Virus record (IMG/VR): IMGVR_UViG_3300042923_000601
Span: 1 to 64,000 of that record
Strand: one strand, 5' to 3'
From: a virus
DNA length: 64,000 nt
Shown here: piece after piece, positions 1 to 8,411 of the stretch
How positions within the stretch are numbered: position 1 is the first letter of the stretch
Layout of the letters: every line of letters starts with the position of its first letter
Notes under the pieces: model-generated
Databases searched by the model: none
What the model was told of the DNA's origin: nothing
What the model saw: only the letters and a program-made list of their open reading frames with translations
Program-made: the position numbers and the translations under genes

Positions 1-574
1 TCTTATCCATCAGTTTATTGAATTCCTCGAAAGCACCCTTCAGCGCCTGGAGATCAATGGAATGTGAGACGCCATTTAGCTTATCAATCTGAGACAAGTT
101 CTCTGCTATATACCGGCAAGCATAGTAGATTGTCTTCTCATACCCAACCATCGAGTATGGATTACGAACCTTAGGCTTATCCTTATAGGACTCATCCGGT
201 AATCGAGTTTTGAGTTCTTCCACGAGAAGCTTATTGCGTCTAAAGACGTTCTCGTATGTAAATACGAATGACGGGGAGTTTGCAATGGCGCGTAAACGCC
301 AGTCCATGATCGAATGTGCTGATGCATACCCGACCTGTTCAAGCTTAAGCACCACATCATAGACCACGTTCTCGTGTGTCTCGGATGGTACCTTGACATG
401 GACAAAGTAGCTCTTGGCATTCATTGCTTTGTGGACGTCAACCGACAGCTCACCATGCTTCTCAATGAGCGCATTATACCTAGGATCATAGACTGATCTC
501 CACTGTACAGCTTGAGATGCAGCTGACCCTTTACCCTGAGGGTTTCTTAAATACTGCTGAATTGTCAATTCCAT
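1..574 (-). CDS. Hypothetical protein, 3' end outside window
   Basis: An open frame runs from ATG at 574 to the left edge without a stop, so about 191 N-terminal residues are visible and the C-terminus is missing. The start is set by AAGGAGG nine bases upstream. The protein begins MELTIQQYLRNPQ and is soluble and mixed in charge, with no signal peptide or membrane segment. I recognise no family. It is separated from the gene upstream in transcription (ending at 643) by a terminator-like hairpin, so it probably has its own transcript or is read by leakage. Confidence 0.75.
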   Translation of the reverse strand, partial: MELTIQQYLRNPQGKGSAASQAVQWRSVYDPRYNALIEKHGELSVDVHKAMNAKSYFVHVKVPSETHENVVYDVVLKLEQVGYASAHSIMDWRLRAIANSPSFVFTYENVFRRNKLLVEELKTRLPDESYKDKPKVRNPYSMVGYEKTIYYACRYIAENLSQIDKLNGVSHSIDLQALKGAFEEFNKLMDK

Positions 575-602
575 AATGTAACGCCTCCTTAATATAACGT
601 TA

Positions 603-640
603 AAAAAGGGAGCCGAGAAATATACTCAGACTCCCTTGAA
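603..640 (-). terminator. Rho-independent terminator
   Basis: On the minus strand an AAGGGAG...CTCCCTT stem is followed by a T run. It lies just after the stop of the gene at 643. Confidence 0.7.
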
Positions 641-642
641 GT

Positions 643-1410
643 TTATTCAGCAGCCTTTGTAGGCATATACGTGAACCGAGGTGTGGAGGATCGGTCAAAT
701 GGCTGTGCTCCAACCTTGATGCGCTGAGAGAACATGGGTTCACTTCGAACGAATACTTCGCCGGTTTCGTTCTGCTTATATACAATCATTGGAATACCCG
801 TTTCAGTATCAGGTGCAATATGCAGCACCGTATACATCTTTTCTTTGAAATGCAGATATGCCTCACCCACTACAGGGGATGAGACATTGTATGGGTTGAT
901 AAATGTAATATCGCCCATCGTCATCTCATAGCCATCCGCATGGAATGTAAAGAGTGGGATACTTGTGTTAGCCAGACACTCCATGAAATGAGAGAGGGGC
1001 AGCGACCGGACATCGTTGGTGTCCAGGTATTTGAATTCGACAATACGGTCAAGCTCTGCGTCATCACCCACTTTGGTATCTTCAATGCTGACGAAACGCC
1101 CATCCCATCGACGCCATACTTCACCAGCTGTGGGGCAAAGTGGTTTAAGTGGCATATCAGGCACGACGATTGGTACAAGGATAGGTGTACCCACGAATGA
1201 CGTGCCTGTACTGATATCATCCAGATCATTAATCGTATGCTGTTCATATACTATCTCAGGACCGTCTTCTTTCTGAACGACAGATGCCACATGTGCAATA
1301 TGAGATATTGAACCGTCGAGGTTTTTATACTTACCGGCAAACGTATAGACCTTACCGGAAGAATCAACCCATTTTTGTTGGTGTGCGTTATCATGTGTAA
1401 TTCTCATCAT
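643..1410 (-). CDS. DUF1653-like domain protein (255 aa)
   Basis: The C-terminal third (about residues 185-240) has the pattern of the small DUF1653 domain: YLHFKEKMYTVLHIA, then an acidic ET turn, MIVYKQ, a VRS segment and MF. The N-terminal 45 residues (GKVYTFAGKYK...IVYEQ) look like a weaker second copy, suggesting an internal duplication. The family's role is unknown. The start is one of two tandem ATGs at 1410 and 1407, after GGAG. The gene follows the chaperonin gene behind a hairpin. The match was read by eye, so the domain name is tentative. Confidence 0.7.
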   Translation of the reverse strand: MMRITHDNAHQQKWVDSSGKVYTFAGKYKNLDGSISHIAHVASVVQKEDGPEIVYEQHTINDLDDISTGTSFVGTPILVPIVVPDMPLKPLCPTAGEVWRRWDGRFVSIEDTKVGDDAELDRIVEFKYLDTNDVRSLPLSHFMECLANTSIPLFTFHADGYEMTMGDITFINPYNVSSPVVGEAYLHFKEKMYTVLHIAPDTETGIPMIVYKQNETGEVFVRSEPMFSQRIKVGAQPFDRSSTPRFTYMPTKAAE

Positions 1411-1433
1411 TTACATCTCCTTTTTATAAATAG

Positions 1434-1463
1434 AGACTGTAGGATTACCTACAGTCTCCTGAA
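1434..1463 (-). terminator. Hairpin after chaperonin gene
   Basis: A perfect 11-bp stem, GAGACTGTAGG with CCTACAGTCTC and a TAAT loop. The minus-strand tail is A/T-rich rather than a pure T run, so termination may be partial. Confidence 0.6.
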
Positions 1464-1480
1464 TATAATGCTATGAGTGC

Positions 1481-3235
1481 TTATACTTCGCCTTCAAAAT
1501 CAACTGCGTCAACAAAGATCGTATTCGCTGTAGCCAGCACGATCGCTGTATCAATTGCACGCTCAACGATGTTGATATCCGTTTGGATTGGATTAATAAC
1601 ACGGTTCGTGGAATCGCCGCGAAGGTTGATAGGGCCCGCGAATACTGGAACTGGCACGGTGTAACGGCTCATATCAATGCGGCCATTTTCATCAACCAGT
1701 TTCTTACCGGCATTCGTTACGATCAGGTCCATAAATTCAGTGCGGCTTATTGCAGTGCGGTTTTGAACTAAGCGATAGTATACCTTGAGATAAGCTTCCA
1801 TCAGGGAATCCAGCAACAAACTGAATACGCTGATCTGCTGTTCTTGAGGTTTACCAGTGAAGCCGTCTTTCGTTTGAGCCATGAGTGAGAACAACGATGC
1901 AAGGGTGTCCACATTACATCCCACTCCGTAACCAGAGCGAAGTGCAGACTGAACAGCCTTCAATCCGTCCTCAACAAGGCGAAGGTTAATTGATTTGCGT
2001 TGCACAGAATCGCCGCCTACATAGATGGTACGAACACCATTCGTGATAACCTGAAGGCGTTTTTTGAGGGCGTTCAATTCCACCCCAGCACGGGTAACAT
2101 CTTCCTGCGGAAGCAGGCCGGACGCTACCGACGTGACGATCTCATTGATTTTTTCTTGAAGCCATGACACGTGACGATCCAGCGAGTCGGATTGTTTGAA
2201 CCCGGACAGCGTGATCTTACGGTCTCTGATTATGACAGTGTTAGCATAACCTTTGGCCAACCCAGCGATGTTATTGGCATCAATAGTCGTGTTTTCTTCA
2301 TACCCAGCAGCGCCAGTCACCTTGACCAGGTCGTTATAGTCGTCGCTGTCTTGAATGCTATTAGCACGAGTGTATACGATTGCCATATTCAGGAAAATCT
2401 CAGGCTGACTTTGATTGAGCGCTTCAATGAAGCGCACTGCATTCTGGTTTACACCGCTGCAGAAGATCACAAGCGATTTATCAGCAGCCTTCAGTTTACG
2501 AGCGTACTCGTACAGGCTGTTTTCAATGTTTACTTTACCGTCGATAACCAAGATTTCAGCATTCCGCAAGAAACTTGCATTGACACCGTCCTGATTAGCA
2601 AAGGCAGAATGCATCAATTGCCCGCTGATGTTAAGGCCACTTGTGGATTGGATGTAGGTATTACTGCCCATGCTGATATCCAGCAGCACATTCTCATTAG
2701 CCAAATCGTTATTACCGTTGTACAGTTCAACCAGGACATCAGCCAGTTCGCTATTACCGTCAACTGAAGTGAATGCCAGGTCGAAAACATCGGCTGCTGT
2801 GAGTGCTGTTGCACCGTTCTCCAGATCATTAACCAACGCACCGATAATGGTAGATGCAGCGTCCTGAATCTGGGATGGGGTGTATTTAGCAAACAGTTCC
2901 TTGTTATTGCGCAGTTCATGGTATACCGCAGCGGTTACCAGAATTGCAGTTGTTGTACCGTCACCTACATGGTGCGCCTGATGACCAGCCACTTCGAATA
3001 CCATCTGGTATACGGCCTCAGCTGTAGCGTCATCAAATCGTATCATGTTCAAGTTTTCGTAGCCGTCTTTCGACGCATTGATTTCGTTTTTGATTTTGAA
3101 GATGTTATGCGTCCCGAACGGTCCGTATGTAGCGCCAACTGTATTTTCAATAATCGACATAACTTGAGCCACTGTTCCGTGGAACGTGGTTTTAGGCGAA
3201 ACGTTTTGTTTAAAATAGCGACGATCCATTGGCAT
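1481..3235 (-). CDS. GroEL-like chaperonin (584 aa)
   Basis: This is a group I-type chaperonin subunit expected to fold phage or host proteins in an ATP-driven ring. Visible family hallmarks are a GP.G turn and KDG (residues 38-58), the nucleotide-binding GDGTTTA at 91-97 (aspartate equivalent to GroEL D87), an apical GLNISGQLMHSAF segment matching GroEL's substrate-binding entry, VEDGL at 421-425 (equivalent to D398) and a GYGVG turn after it. It is longer than bacterial GroEL (about 548) and lacks the GGM tail. No GroES-like gene is seen in the window. The start at 3235 has AAGGGAG upstream. Phage chaperonins are known from EL, OBP and AR9. Confidence 0.9.
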   Translation of the reverse strand: MPMDRRYFKQNVSPKTTFHGTVAQVMSIIENTVGATYGPFGTHNIFKIKNEINASKDGYENLNMIRFDDATAEAVYQMVFEVAGHQAHHVGDGTTTAILVTAAVYHELRNNKELFAKYTPSQIQDAASTIIGALVNDLENGATALTAADVFDLAFTSVDGNSELADVLVELYNGNNDLANENVLLDISMGSNTYIQSTSGLNISGQLMHSAFANQDGVNASFLRNAEILVIDGKVNIENSLYEYARKLKAADKSLVIFCSGVNQNAVRFIEALNQSQPEIFLNMAIVYTRANSIQDSDDYNDLVKVTGAAGYEENTTIDANNIAGLAKGYANTVIIRDRKITLSGFKQSDSLDRHVSWLQEKINEIVTSVASGLLPQEDVTRAGVELNALKKRLQVITNGVRTIYVGGDSVQRKSINLRLVEDGLKAVQSALRSGYGVGCNVDTLASLFSLMAQTKDGFTGKPQEQQISVFSLLLDSLMEAYLKVYYRLVQNRTAISRTEFMDLIVTNAGKKLVDENGRIDMSRYTVPVPVFAGPINLRGDSTNRVINPIQTDINIVERAIDTAIVLATANTIFVDAVDFEGEV

Positions 3236-3259
3236 TGATAAGACACTCCCTTAGTATGA

Positions 3260-3943
3260 TTAAATTTCGTTAGACAAAAACCCGCGAGTCGTATCATGCA
3301 GATTCGCGTATGCAAGGTTAAAGTTCAGCTCATCGCACAGGTCAAGTAGCACCGGGTGCTTGAGCTGAAGCTTTTCACCTACTGATTTAAAGTTGTACGT
3401 CAATTTAGAAAGAAAAAAAGAAACAGTTTCGATGTCAATCCGGCATCCGCACACAATGTCATAAACCATGTCGACATCGTGTATGAATACACTGGTAATA
3501 TCATTTGCTTCAATAAAAGACTCGACTGATCTTACATCGAAGATGTCGAGTACGACTTGTTCAGCGCGGGGTAATGTAGCTTCCACTTCAGGTAAAATCT
3601 CTACCCCGGCTATAACTAGTCGTTCAACAAACGTTTGCCCACAGGCAAGCTGTAACTGCTCGGCAATTTCTGTTTCAGGTGAAGATACGGTCACATCACG
3701 GTAGTGTTTTCGGATAAACTCGAAATACGAATCTTCTGTCACACCTGGATCGAGTAGACTCGCGGTATTCCGAGTTTCCGAACGTGCTGCAAGATAGATG
3801 TGCCCGAACTGGTCTACTTTGCTATACAAGGGATGTGTGAGACCAGCCCGAAGCATACGGTCAATGAACCCAACACTTTGGAAGAAGATTGTGTTGTAAT
3901 TGAGAACCAGTATTCGCTCAGGTCGTGTGCCGGTCATTGTCAT
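3260..3943 (-). CDS. Hypothetical protein (227 aa) upstream of chaperonin
   Basis: Soluble, acidic protein ending 24 bases before the chaperonin start, so likely co-transcribed with it. It starts MTMTGTRPERILVLNYN and has alternating hydrophobic strands (ILVLNYN, VVLDIFDV, SVFIHDVD) suggestive of an alpha/beta fold. No catalytic motif is recognisable. The pairing with the chaperonin could mean a substrate or co-factor, but that is inference only. Confidence 0.75.
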   Translation of the reverse strand: MTMTGTRPERILVLNYNTIFFQSVGFIDRMLRAGLTHPLYSKVDQFGHIYLAARSETRNTASLLDPGVTEDSYFEFIRKHYRDVTVSSPETEIAEQLQLACGQTFVERLVIAGVEILPEVEATLPRAEQVVLDIFDVRSVESFIEANDITSVFIHDVDMVYDIVCGCRIDIETVSFFLSKLTYNFKSVGEKLQLKHPVLLDLCDELNFNLAYANLHDTTRGFLSNEI

Positions 3944-3970
3944 AATAGAGTACCCGGTACGTAAGTTATA

Positions 3971-4813
3971 TTACTGCTGCATTGCTGCAATCAGGTCATT
4001 AACTTCGCTTTCAGAGGTGTGAATGATTTCAGCACTGTACTTATTGGCATCGCGGTTTCCAGCATAGCGATTAGCATTACCAGCATCGGCATTGCCCCAG
4101 CTTGTGGATTGACGACCGCCAGAGCGGTTACCATTAGACGATTGGGAGAAGTCAACGCCAAGGGACGATGCAAGCTGCACCAAGCGGCCTTCCCAGATTT
4201 TACGATCAAACATTCCTTCTTCTTTGGCGGCATGTACACGGCCATTAGTCATACCGATAGCGTAGTCTTCGAGCGCGTCAAGGAACAGCTCGAATTCAAC
4301 GTTCTCAGCATCATGAGTGTAGCTGCCTGTTGCTGGATTGTAGTTCTTGATGTAAATGTCCGGATTGAAAACGTGTACCAGATACTTGTCTGTCTTTTTC
4401 TGATCGTCAACATCCGTATAAATAACAACTGCGATCGAGTCCGGATTTACATCCTGTAGCGACGCTGTAAGCGTTTCTTTCAGTTCACGGACTTGGATGA
4501 CCTGAATCAAGCCATGCGACAGACCAATTGCGAATCCTTCGAATTCACCGGTCTGTTCCAACTTTTCGAGCGCCTTGCGGCCGCGTTTAGCAATCTTTTT
4601 GCAATCCTTGGAGCCAATATATGCCTCAATACCTGATTTGTAGTCGAATTGGACAGGATTAGTGGACGCGTCTTTTGGCAGTCGGATTGCAATCTCAGCA
4701 GTTTTACTGAAGTAACGAATAGCCAGAGCTGTACGAGTCCGATTATTCTTGCTCTGAAAGCCAAACGTGTTACTTGTCCGTTCCTTCGAATTCTCATTGT
4801 TTGTAAATGCCAT
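3971..4813 (-). CDS. Possible DNA-binding protein with low-complexity linker (280 aa)
   Basis: Residues 1-205 form a structured domain beginning FGFQSKNNRTRTALAIRY. It is followed by a Gly/Asn/Ser/Arg-rich linker (about 212-255) and a short acidic tip ESEVNDLIAAMQQ. A folded domain, floppy Gly/Asn linker and conserved acidic tail is the layout of single-stranded-DNA-binding proteins, but I do not recognise an OB-fold motif and the tip is not the bacterial DDDIPF type. Starts at 4813 after AAAAGGAGAATG. An AT-rich promoter box lies about 90 bases upstream. Confidence 0.7.
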   Translation of the reverse strand: MAFTNNENSKERTSNTFGFQSKNNRTRTALAIRYFSKTAEIAIRLPKDASTNPVQFDYKSGIEAYIGSKDCKKIAKRGRKALEKLEQTGEFEGFAIGLSHGLIQVIQVRELKETLTASLQDVNPDSIAVVIYTDVDDQKKTDKYLVHVFNPDIYIKNYNPATGSYTHDAENVEFELFLDALEDYAIGMTNGRVHAAKEEGMFDRKIWEGRLVQLASSLGVDFSQSSNGNRSGGRQSTSWGNADAGNANRYAGNRDANKYSAEIIHTSESEVNDLIAAMQQ

Positions 4814-4902
4814 AACGTATCATTCTCCTTTTAAGTTGTGATTGTGGGTGAATCATCAATAGCTTGTTAGGGGAGTATCAATAAATAATGAGGGTGTATC
4901 GG

Positions 4903-4918
4903 GACTATGATATTTACC
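4903..4918 (-). promoter_or_regulatory. Phage promoter-like box
   Basis: Minus strand reads AAATATCATAGT, close to the ATATATCATA boxes seen before other genes. It faces the 280-aa gene. Confidence 0.4.
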
Positions 4919-4955
4919 TCAATTTTGAAGTAAAAAATGAAAGGAGGTGATAAAA

Positions 4956-5339
4956 ATGGGTGCTGACACGCAGCTATTTTCATGGGAATCGCTAATGACG
5001 ATCAGTGGAGCGTCTCTATTAGTCTTTCTCATCGTGCAATACACCAAGCAACCCCTTCGTAAGATTCTTAAGTATGTCCCTACGGACTTGTACACCGCCT
5101 TTGTATCTTTCGTCATTTTAGTCACTGCTAGTCTTGCAGAAGACTCTAATACATGGTATGAATGGAAGATGTACGTACTGTGCTTCTTCAATTCATTCTT
5201 AATTGCATCAACGTCAAGTCACATTTACGCAAAAACAAAGAACCCTCCGGTATCCCGGAAGGCCAAAGAAGCAAAAAAAGAAGAGTCTGCCACCGAGAAT
5301 ACATATACGGAAAGCATAGAAGACTCCTCAGGATCATAG
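4956..5339 (+). CDS. Holin, Hol44-like (127 aa)
   Basis: A small membrane protein with three hydrophobic stretches (about residues 11-30, 42-60 and 70-88) and a Lys/Glu-rich cytoplasmic tail. The pattern of a first helix ending in QYTKQPLRK, then PTDLYTAFVSF, then a third helix near FFNSFLIASTSSHIY fits the holin superfamily V (Hol44) layout. Such proteins open the membrane at lysis. ATG 4956 is chosen because AAGGAGGTGA sits five bases upstream; a GTG at 4947 lies inside that site. It stands alone on the plus strand with no endolysin beside it. Confidence 0.65.
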   Translation: MGADTQLFSWESLMTISGASLLVFLIVQYTKQPLRKILKYVPTDLYTAFVSFVILVTASLAEDSNTWYEWKMYVLCFFNSFLIASTSSHIYAKTKNPPVSRKAKEAKKEESATENTYTESIEDSSGS

Positions 5340-5352
5340 AGAAAATTGCCCT

Positions 5353-5377
5353 CCACCGATTAAGGTGGAGGGTTTTG
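5353..5377. terminator. Bidirectional terminator between holin and MgtC-like gene
   Basis: Stem CCCTCCACC / GGTGGAGGG. TTTT follows on plus. On minus, the shared tail TTTTCTCTATGATCC follows and overlaps the holin stop codon. Confidence 0.75.
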
Positions 5378-5400
5378 CCGGTCTACCCGCCCAGAAGTCG

Positions 5401-5859
5401 TTATTCATCGTCTTCATCATGGTGTCCATATGGGCGTAGGTTCTTAAATATTCGAGGTGCGTGGATACCGATAAACATCAATACTAACGTTATAACCGCT
5501 AAATCCAGTACACCATACCCAAGGGATAACCCGATGGCTGATGTGATCCAGATGTTAGCAGCAGTGGTTAATCCGCGTTTAATACTATCCTTATCCATCC
5601 AGATTACACCGGCTCCGATAAACCCTATACCACTTACAACTTGTGCTGCAAGTCGCATAGGGTCTCGGTACTGGTTTGTGTCTAAGGTGGATAGAATCAT
5701 GATAAGAGCAGAGCCAAGACATACGAGGGAATGAGTTCGTATACCTGCTGCTTTATTTTTCGTCGCTCGTTCGTACCCGATAATAACGCCAAATACTAAA
5801 GCTAAGAATAGTCTGAGGTATAAGTGCCAGCCAAGATCAGATAGTATTAAAATTGTCAT
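5401..5859 (-). CDS. MgtC/SapB-family membrane protein (152 aa)
   Basis: Clear MgtC signature: the first helix, then GYERATKNKAAGIRTHSLV, QVVSGIGFIGAGVI, and GLTTAANIWITSAIGL, followed by two more helices and an acidic HHDEDDE tail. In bacteria MgtC is an inner-membrane virulence factor that binds and inhibits F1Fo ATP synthase and acts during magnesium limitation; the soluble C-terminal regulatory domain of longer homologs is absent here. Start at 5859 follows CGGAGGAC. It converges with the holin gene. A role in altering host membrane energetics is inference. Confidence 0.92.
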   Translation of the reverse strand: MTILILSDLGWHLYLRLFLALVFGVIIGYERATKNKAAGIRTHSLVCLGSALIMILSTLDTNQYRDPMRLAAQVVSGIGFIGAGVIWMDKDSIKRGLTTAANIWITSAIGLSLGYGVLDLAVITLVLMFIGIHAPRIFKNLRPYGHHDEDDE

Positions 5860-5894
5860 AATAAGTCCTCCGATTTCGTTTCTTTAGGGATCAT

Positions 5895-5917
5895 AGAGAA
5901 AGCTACCCTCCGCCTAA
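5895..5917 (-). terminator. Hairpin overlapping gene end, with shared 14-base tail
   Basis: Stem CCTCCGCC / GGCGGAGG with the stop codon TAG of the 324-aa gene in or next to the loop. The tail TTTCTCTATGATCC follows on minus; a TATTTTTT run follows on plus. Confidence 0.65.
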
Positions 5918-6888
5918 ACGGCGGAGGTATTTTTTATCGCAACGGATTGTCGGAAATCGTCCGGCCCAAACCCGCACTCTGGGAAGCAGTATACTGCCAT
6001 ATCATAGACAGACTTGAATATTGTGCGAGTAGGTCTTAGCATATTAGCAGACTGCAATCCATTAAATGACATCACTCGACGGATGGCATTTCGAGATGAT
6101 ATACCCTTACGCTCATATACATAATATCGGATACACATCTTTGCGCGTTCCTTTGCGGCTAGAACATCATTTTCATTATATTCTGACATGGTCCAAAATG
6201 ACGATGGGAGCTTTCCTCGTTTCCCTTCTAAAAGCTCTTTGTATATTGGGATCACATCACCGGAGTGCAGCATGTCATTAACATCAGCTGTGATATCTCT
6301 ACCGGCTTTGAACATCGCAACATCGAACTGGTATTCAGGAAATACGAATGAAAACATTGAATACAGCGTATCCCGCCCTGGATAGAGTCTGCGATATGCT
6401 ACATATGCACCCCAAATCCTATTCTCTCGAAGGAATATTACTTTGTCTGGGATGTTGTGAATTCCGCGTAGGTCTAGGTTTAAACGATCATGGATAACAG
6501 CCCGTACGTTGTGTTTGATCGTTTCAGGTGTCCAGTAATCTCTAGGACATCGCGGCATGTCAAGAGGCTGGATATCTAAGTCATCCACGCAGTAAGTAAG
6601 CAGTTCGATCATCGTGTGGAATACTTTACTCACCTCACCTGACAATCCAGATGCCAGTTTAATCTGCCGTAGTTGAGAGATGTCCAGCGCTGCAATTTCA
6701 GCTTTTGTCATTGGATTATACACAAATACATACCACCGGAAACAGATGCGATATCTCATTTTAGAATTCACATCATCCGGTGACCAGTATCCTTTGGGGA
6801 ACTGTTTCCGTGCTCCACTTAACACATCTCTGTACACTTTAATAATTTCTTCTTCACGATTGTCAAACTTGTTTGGGTCAACCATCAT
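5914..6888 (-). CDS. Protein with three internal repeats (324 aa)
   Basis: Three copies of a roughly 100-residue unit are visible. Each has an aromatic PKGYW / PRDYW / PSSFW-type motif, a basic helix (MRYRICFRWYVF, IKHNVRAVIHDRL, AKMCIRYYVYE), and later a segment like VFHTMIELLTYC / LYSMFSFVFPEY / IFKSVYDMAVYCFPE. The layout recalls DUF4046-like Firmicutes proteins, but I am not certain. The basic helices could bind nucleic acid. Start at 6888 is set by CGGAGGTA of the conserved leader. The last codons lie in the terminator stem. Confidence 0.75.
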   Translation of the reverse strand: MMVDPNKFDNREEEIIKVYRDVLSGARKQFPKGYWSPDDVNSKMRYRICFRWYVFVYNPMTKAEIAALDISQLRQIKLASGLSGEVSKVFHTMIELLTYCVDDLDIQPLDMPRCPRDYWTPETIKHNVRAVIHDRLNLDLRGIHNIPDKVIFLRENRIWGAYVAYRRLYPGRDTLYSMFSFVFPEYQFDVAMFKAGRDITADVNDMLHSGDVIPIYKELLEGKRGKLPSSFWTMSEYNENDVLAAKERAKMCIRYYVYERKGISSRNAIRRVMSFNGLQSANMLRPTRTIFKSVYDMAVYCFPECGFGPDDFRQSVAIKNTSAV

Positions 6889-6940
6889 GCATACCTCCGT
6901 TATAGTAGGAATCGTTGTTCATATTTATGATATGTAGTTG
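6889..6940 (-). promoter_or_regulatory. Promoter and conserved leader (no clear stem)
   Basis: Minus strand: box ACATATCATAAATATG, a short spacer, then CCTACTATAACGGAGGTA with the ribosome binding site. Confidence 0.65.
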
Positions 6941-6965
6941 TAACATTGGCTTTTTACATGTAAAA

Positions 6966-6990
6966 AGAGAACCCCATTAAGGGTTCTCTA
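6966..6990 (-). terminator. Terminator overlapping gene end
   Basis: AGAGAACCC / GGGGTTCTCT stem plus TTTT on minus. The TAA stop of the 353-aa gene is in the loop. Confidence 0.75.
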
Positions 6991-8038
6991 CAGGTTCATA
7001 ACGCTGGAGCATCAGTTGACTACGAATGTGTCTAGGCTCATGATTCATCACCCTCGATTGATCAGTAAACCATGAGTGTGGAAGACCAAGATATTCCATG
7101 GAGCCTTCGATATAAATAATCCCTGATGGTGCGTTCTTACTAAGAAGACTTTCAAGTTCATCATCCGTCAGGTCATAGAATGTATCATCCCATTTTAAGG
7201 AGTTGCGAATGAAGTTCTCCGCGTCCCATGCGTCGGAACGGTTTTCGGAGTATGCTGCCGCTGACGTGATAACCCTAAACGAATAACTACCGTCGTTAGC
7301 TGCACGTGCCTTGAACGATCCCATGTTCTTACATGATAACTGAGACAACCAGAACACGTTTTTATTGAACTCGACATCATTGTAGAAATGAACCGGGAAG
7401 TGGAGCTTGTCGGAGTACTCAAGCATCTCTGTGTTATTGCGTGGGATAAATGGAGACGCGATTTTATTCCCTAGTGTCTTATTATACTTATAGCGCCATG
7501 GATGTTCAGGGTCTGACCCGTTTTGAAGGGAGGGTTGCATATATGCAGGTAGATATCGCATCGTGTCTTCCAGTAACTCAAGCTTATGATTTGTATTTGC
7601 GCGATTCATGTCCATTAGACATATACCGCTTCGAACTGAGCCGAATAAATGAACCCATGACAATAATGCCAATGAAGACGTCACTCGACGCTGCTGACGA
7701 ACAGACACCAAATATTGATCCTGATTCTTCAGGGCGACATAGAAACTGGCCAGGTTCATTCGATTAAGCTCGAACCGACTCGGTCCTCCACAGTCAGGCA
7801 CGTATACACATTCCCGGAAATAGTACCATGGATTGATCGTACACTCCAGCATAATGCGCTGCCGCATTTCAGGTGACAGATTTGGATCGTGCGGGTCAAC
7901 ACCTTTCAACTTCCGATCGTACAATCTCAGGTGGAAATCAGAATTTTTGATCCCCAATTGTTGCTTAAGCAGATAAGCCAATTTAAGGAACGACGTGTTA
8001 GTAGTGGTATAATCTATGATGTAAGGTTTGCTTGGCAT
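6977..8038 (-). CDS. Degenerate terminase large-subunit ATPase paralog (353 aa)
   Basis: The protein lines up by eye over nearly its whole length with the ATPase half of the terminase at the right end of this window. NPWYYFRE matches NYWYFLRE; YLVSVRQQRRVTSS (around 113-122) sits where the terminase has YLELPRQFGKTTG; VHFYNDVEF replaces the Walker B strand; VITSAAA replaces CITSTPG; and the closing YIEGSMEYLGLPHSWFT matches YIKFSFLQLGKTMEWYT. The Walker A Gly-Lys-Thr is gone and there is no nuclease domain, so it is probably catalytically dead. Start ATG 8038 is chosen for AAAGGAGG upstream; the frame extends 21 codons further. Confidence 0.75.
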   Translation of the reverse strand: MPSKPYIIDYTTTNTSFLKLAYLLKQQLGIKNSDFHLRLYDRKLKGVDPHDPNLSPEMRQRIMLECTINPWYYFRECVYVPDCGGPSRFELNRMNLASFYVALKNQDQYLVSVRQQRRVTSSLALLSWVHLFGSVRSGICLMDMNRANTNHKLELLEDTMRYLPAYMQPSLQNGSDPEHPWRYKYNKTLGNKIASPFIPRNNTEMLEYSDKLHFPVHFYNDVEFNKNVFWLSQLSCKNMGSFKARAANDGSYSFRVITSAAAYSENRSDAWDAENFIRNSLKWDDTFYDLTDDELESLLSKNAPSGIIYIEGSMEYLGLPHSWFTDQSRVMNHEPRHIRSQLMLQRYEPVENP

Positions 8039-8111
8039 GGTAAAACCTCCTTTGTAAATAGGGCGATAATCGCTCATTTCTACCATGTTTACCCAATACA
8101 CTTACATACAA

Positions 8112-8142
8112 AAAAAGAAGACGGGCTCCCGTCTTCTTTTAA
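8112..8142 (-). terminator. Rho-independent terminator
   Basis: AAAAGAAGACGGG / CCGTCTTCTTTT stem with a T run on minus, after the gene ending at 8157. Confidence 0.8.
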
Positions 8143-8156
8143 GTATTAGCCGCAAA

Positions 8157-8390
8157 TTACCCTATAATTCGTACATGATCAGACCGATATGGGAATCCCA
8201 CAGCATCCATTAGTCGAACGAACCCTGAGGTTACAAGGATGCGCCGTTTAGAGTCGTCATCCATCTTTCCCCATAATTTCTGAAGAAGGTTTCGACGGGA
8301 AGTACTTTCCTTTGTAAAAACACTCGGTTCTCTGACCAGTACTGACACAAATAACTGGTAAATCTCATCTTGATCAAATTCTTCAGCCAT
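8157..8390 (-). CDS. Small hypothetical protein (77 aa)
   Basis: Acidic N-terminus MAEEFDQDEIYQLF, basic middle STSRRNLLQKLWGKM. ATG 8390 has GAAGGGTGG upstream; a GTG two codons earlier is possible. It is the last gene of a three-gene run (61, 119 and 77 aa) with gaps of a few bases. No family recognised. Confidence 0.65.
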   Translation of the reverse strand: MAEEFDQDEIYQLFVSVLVREPSVFTKESTSRRNLLQKLWGKMDDDSKRRILVTSGFVRLMDAVGFPYRSDHVRIIG

Positions 8391-8411
8391 AAACACGACC
8401 CACCCTTCTCG

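Noticed and set aside
2171-2767. 198-codon frame opposite the chaperonin
   Set aside because: Fully antisense to a gene with conserved motifs, and no ribosome binding site.
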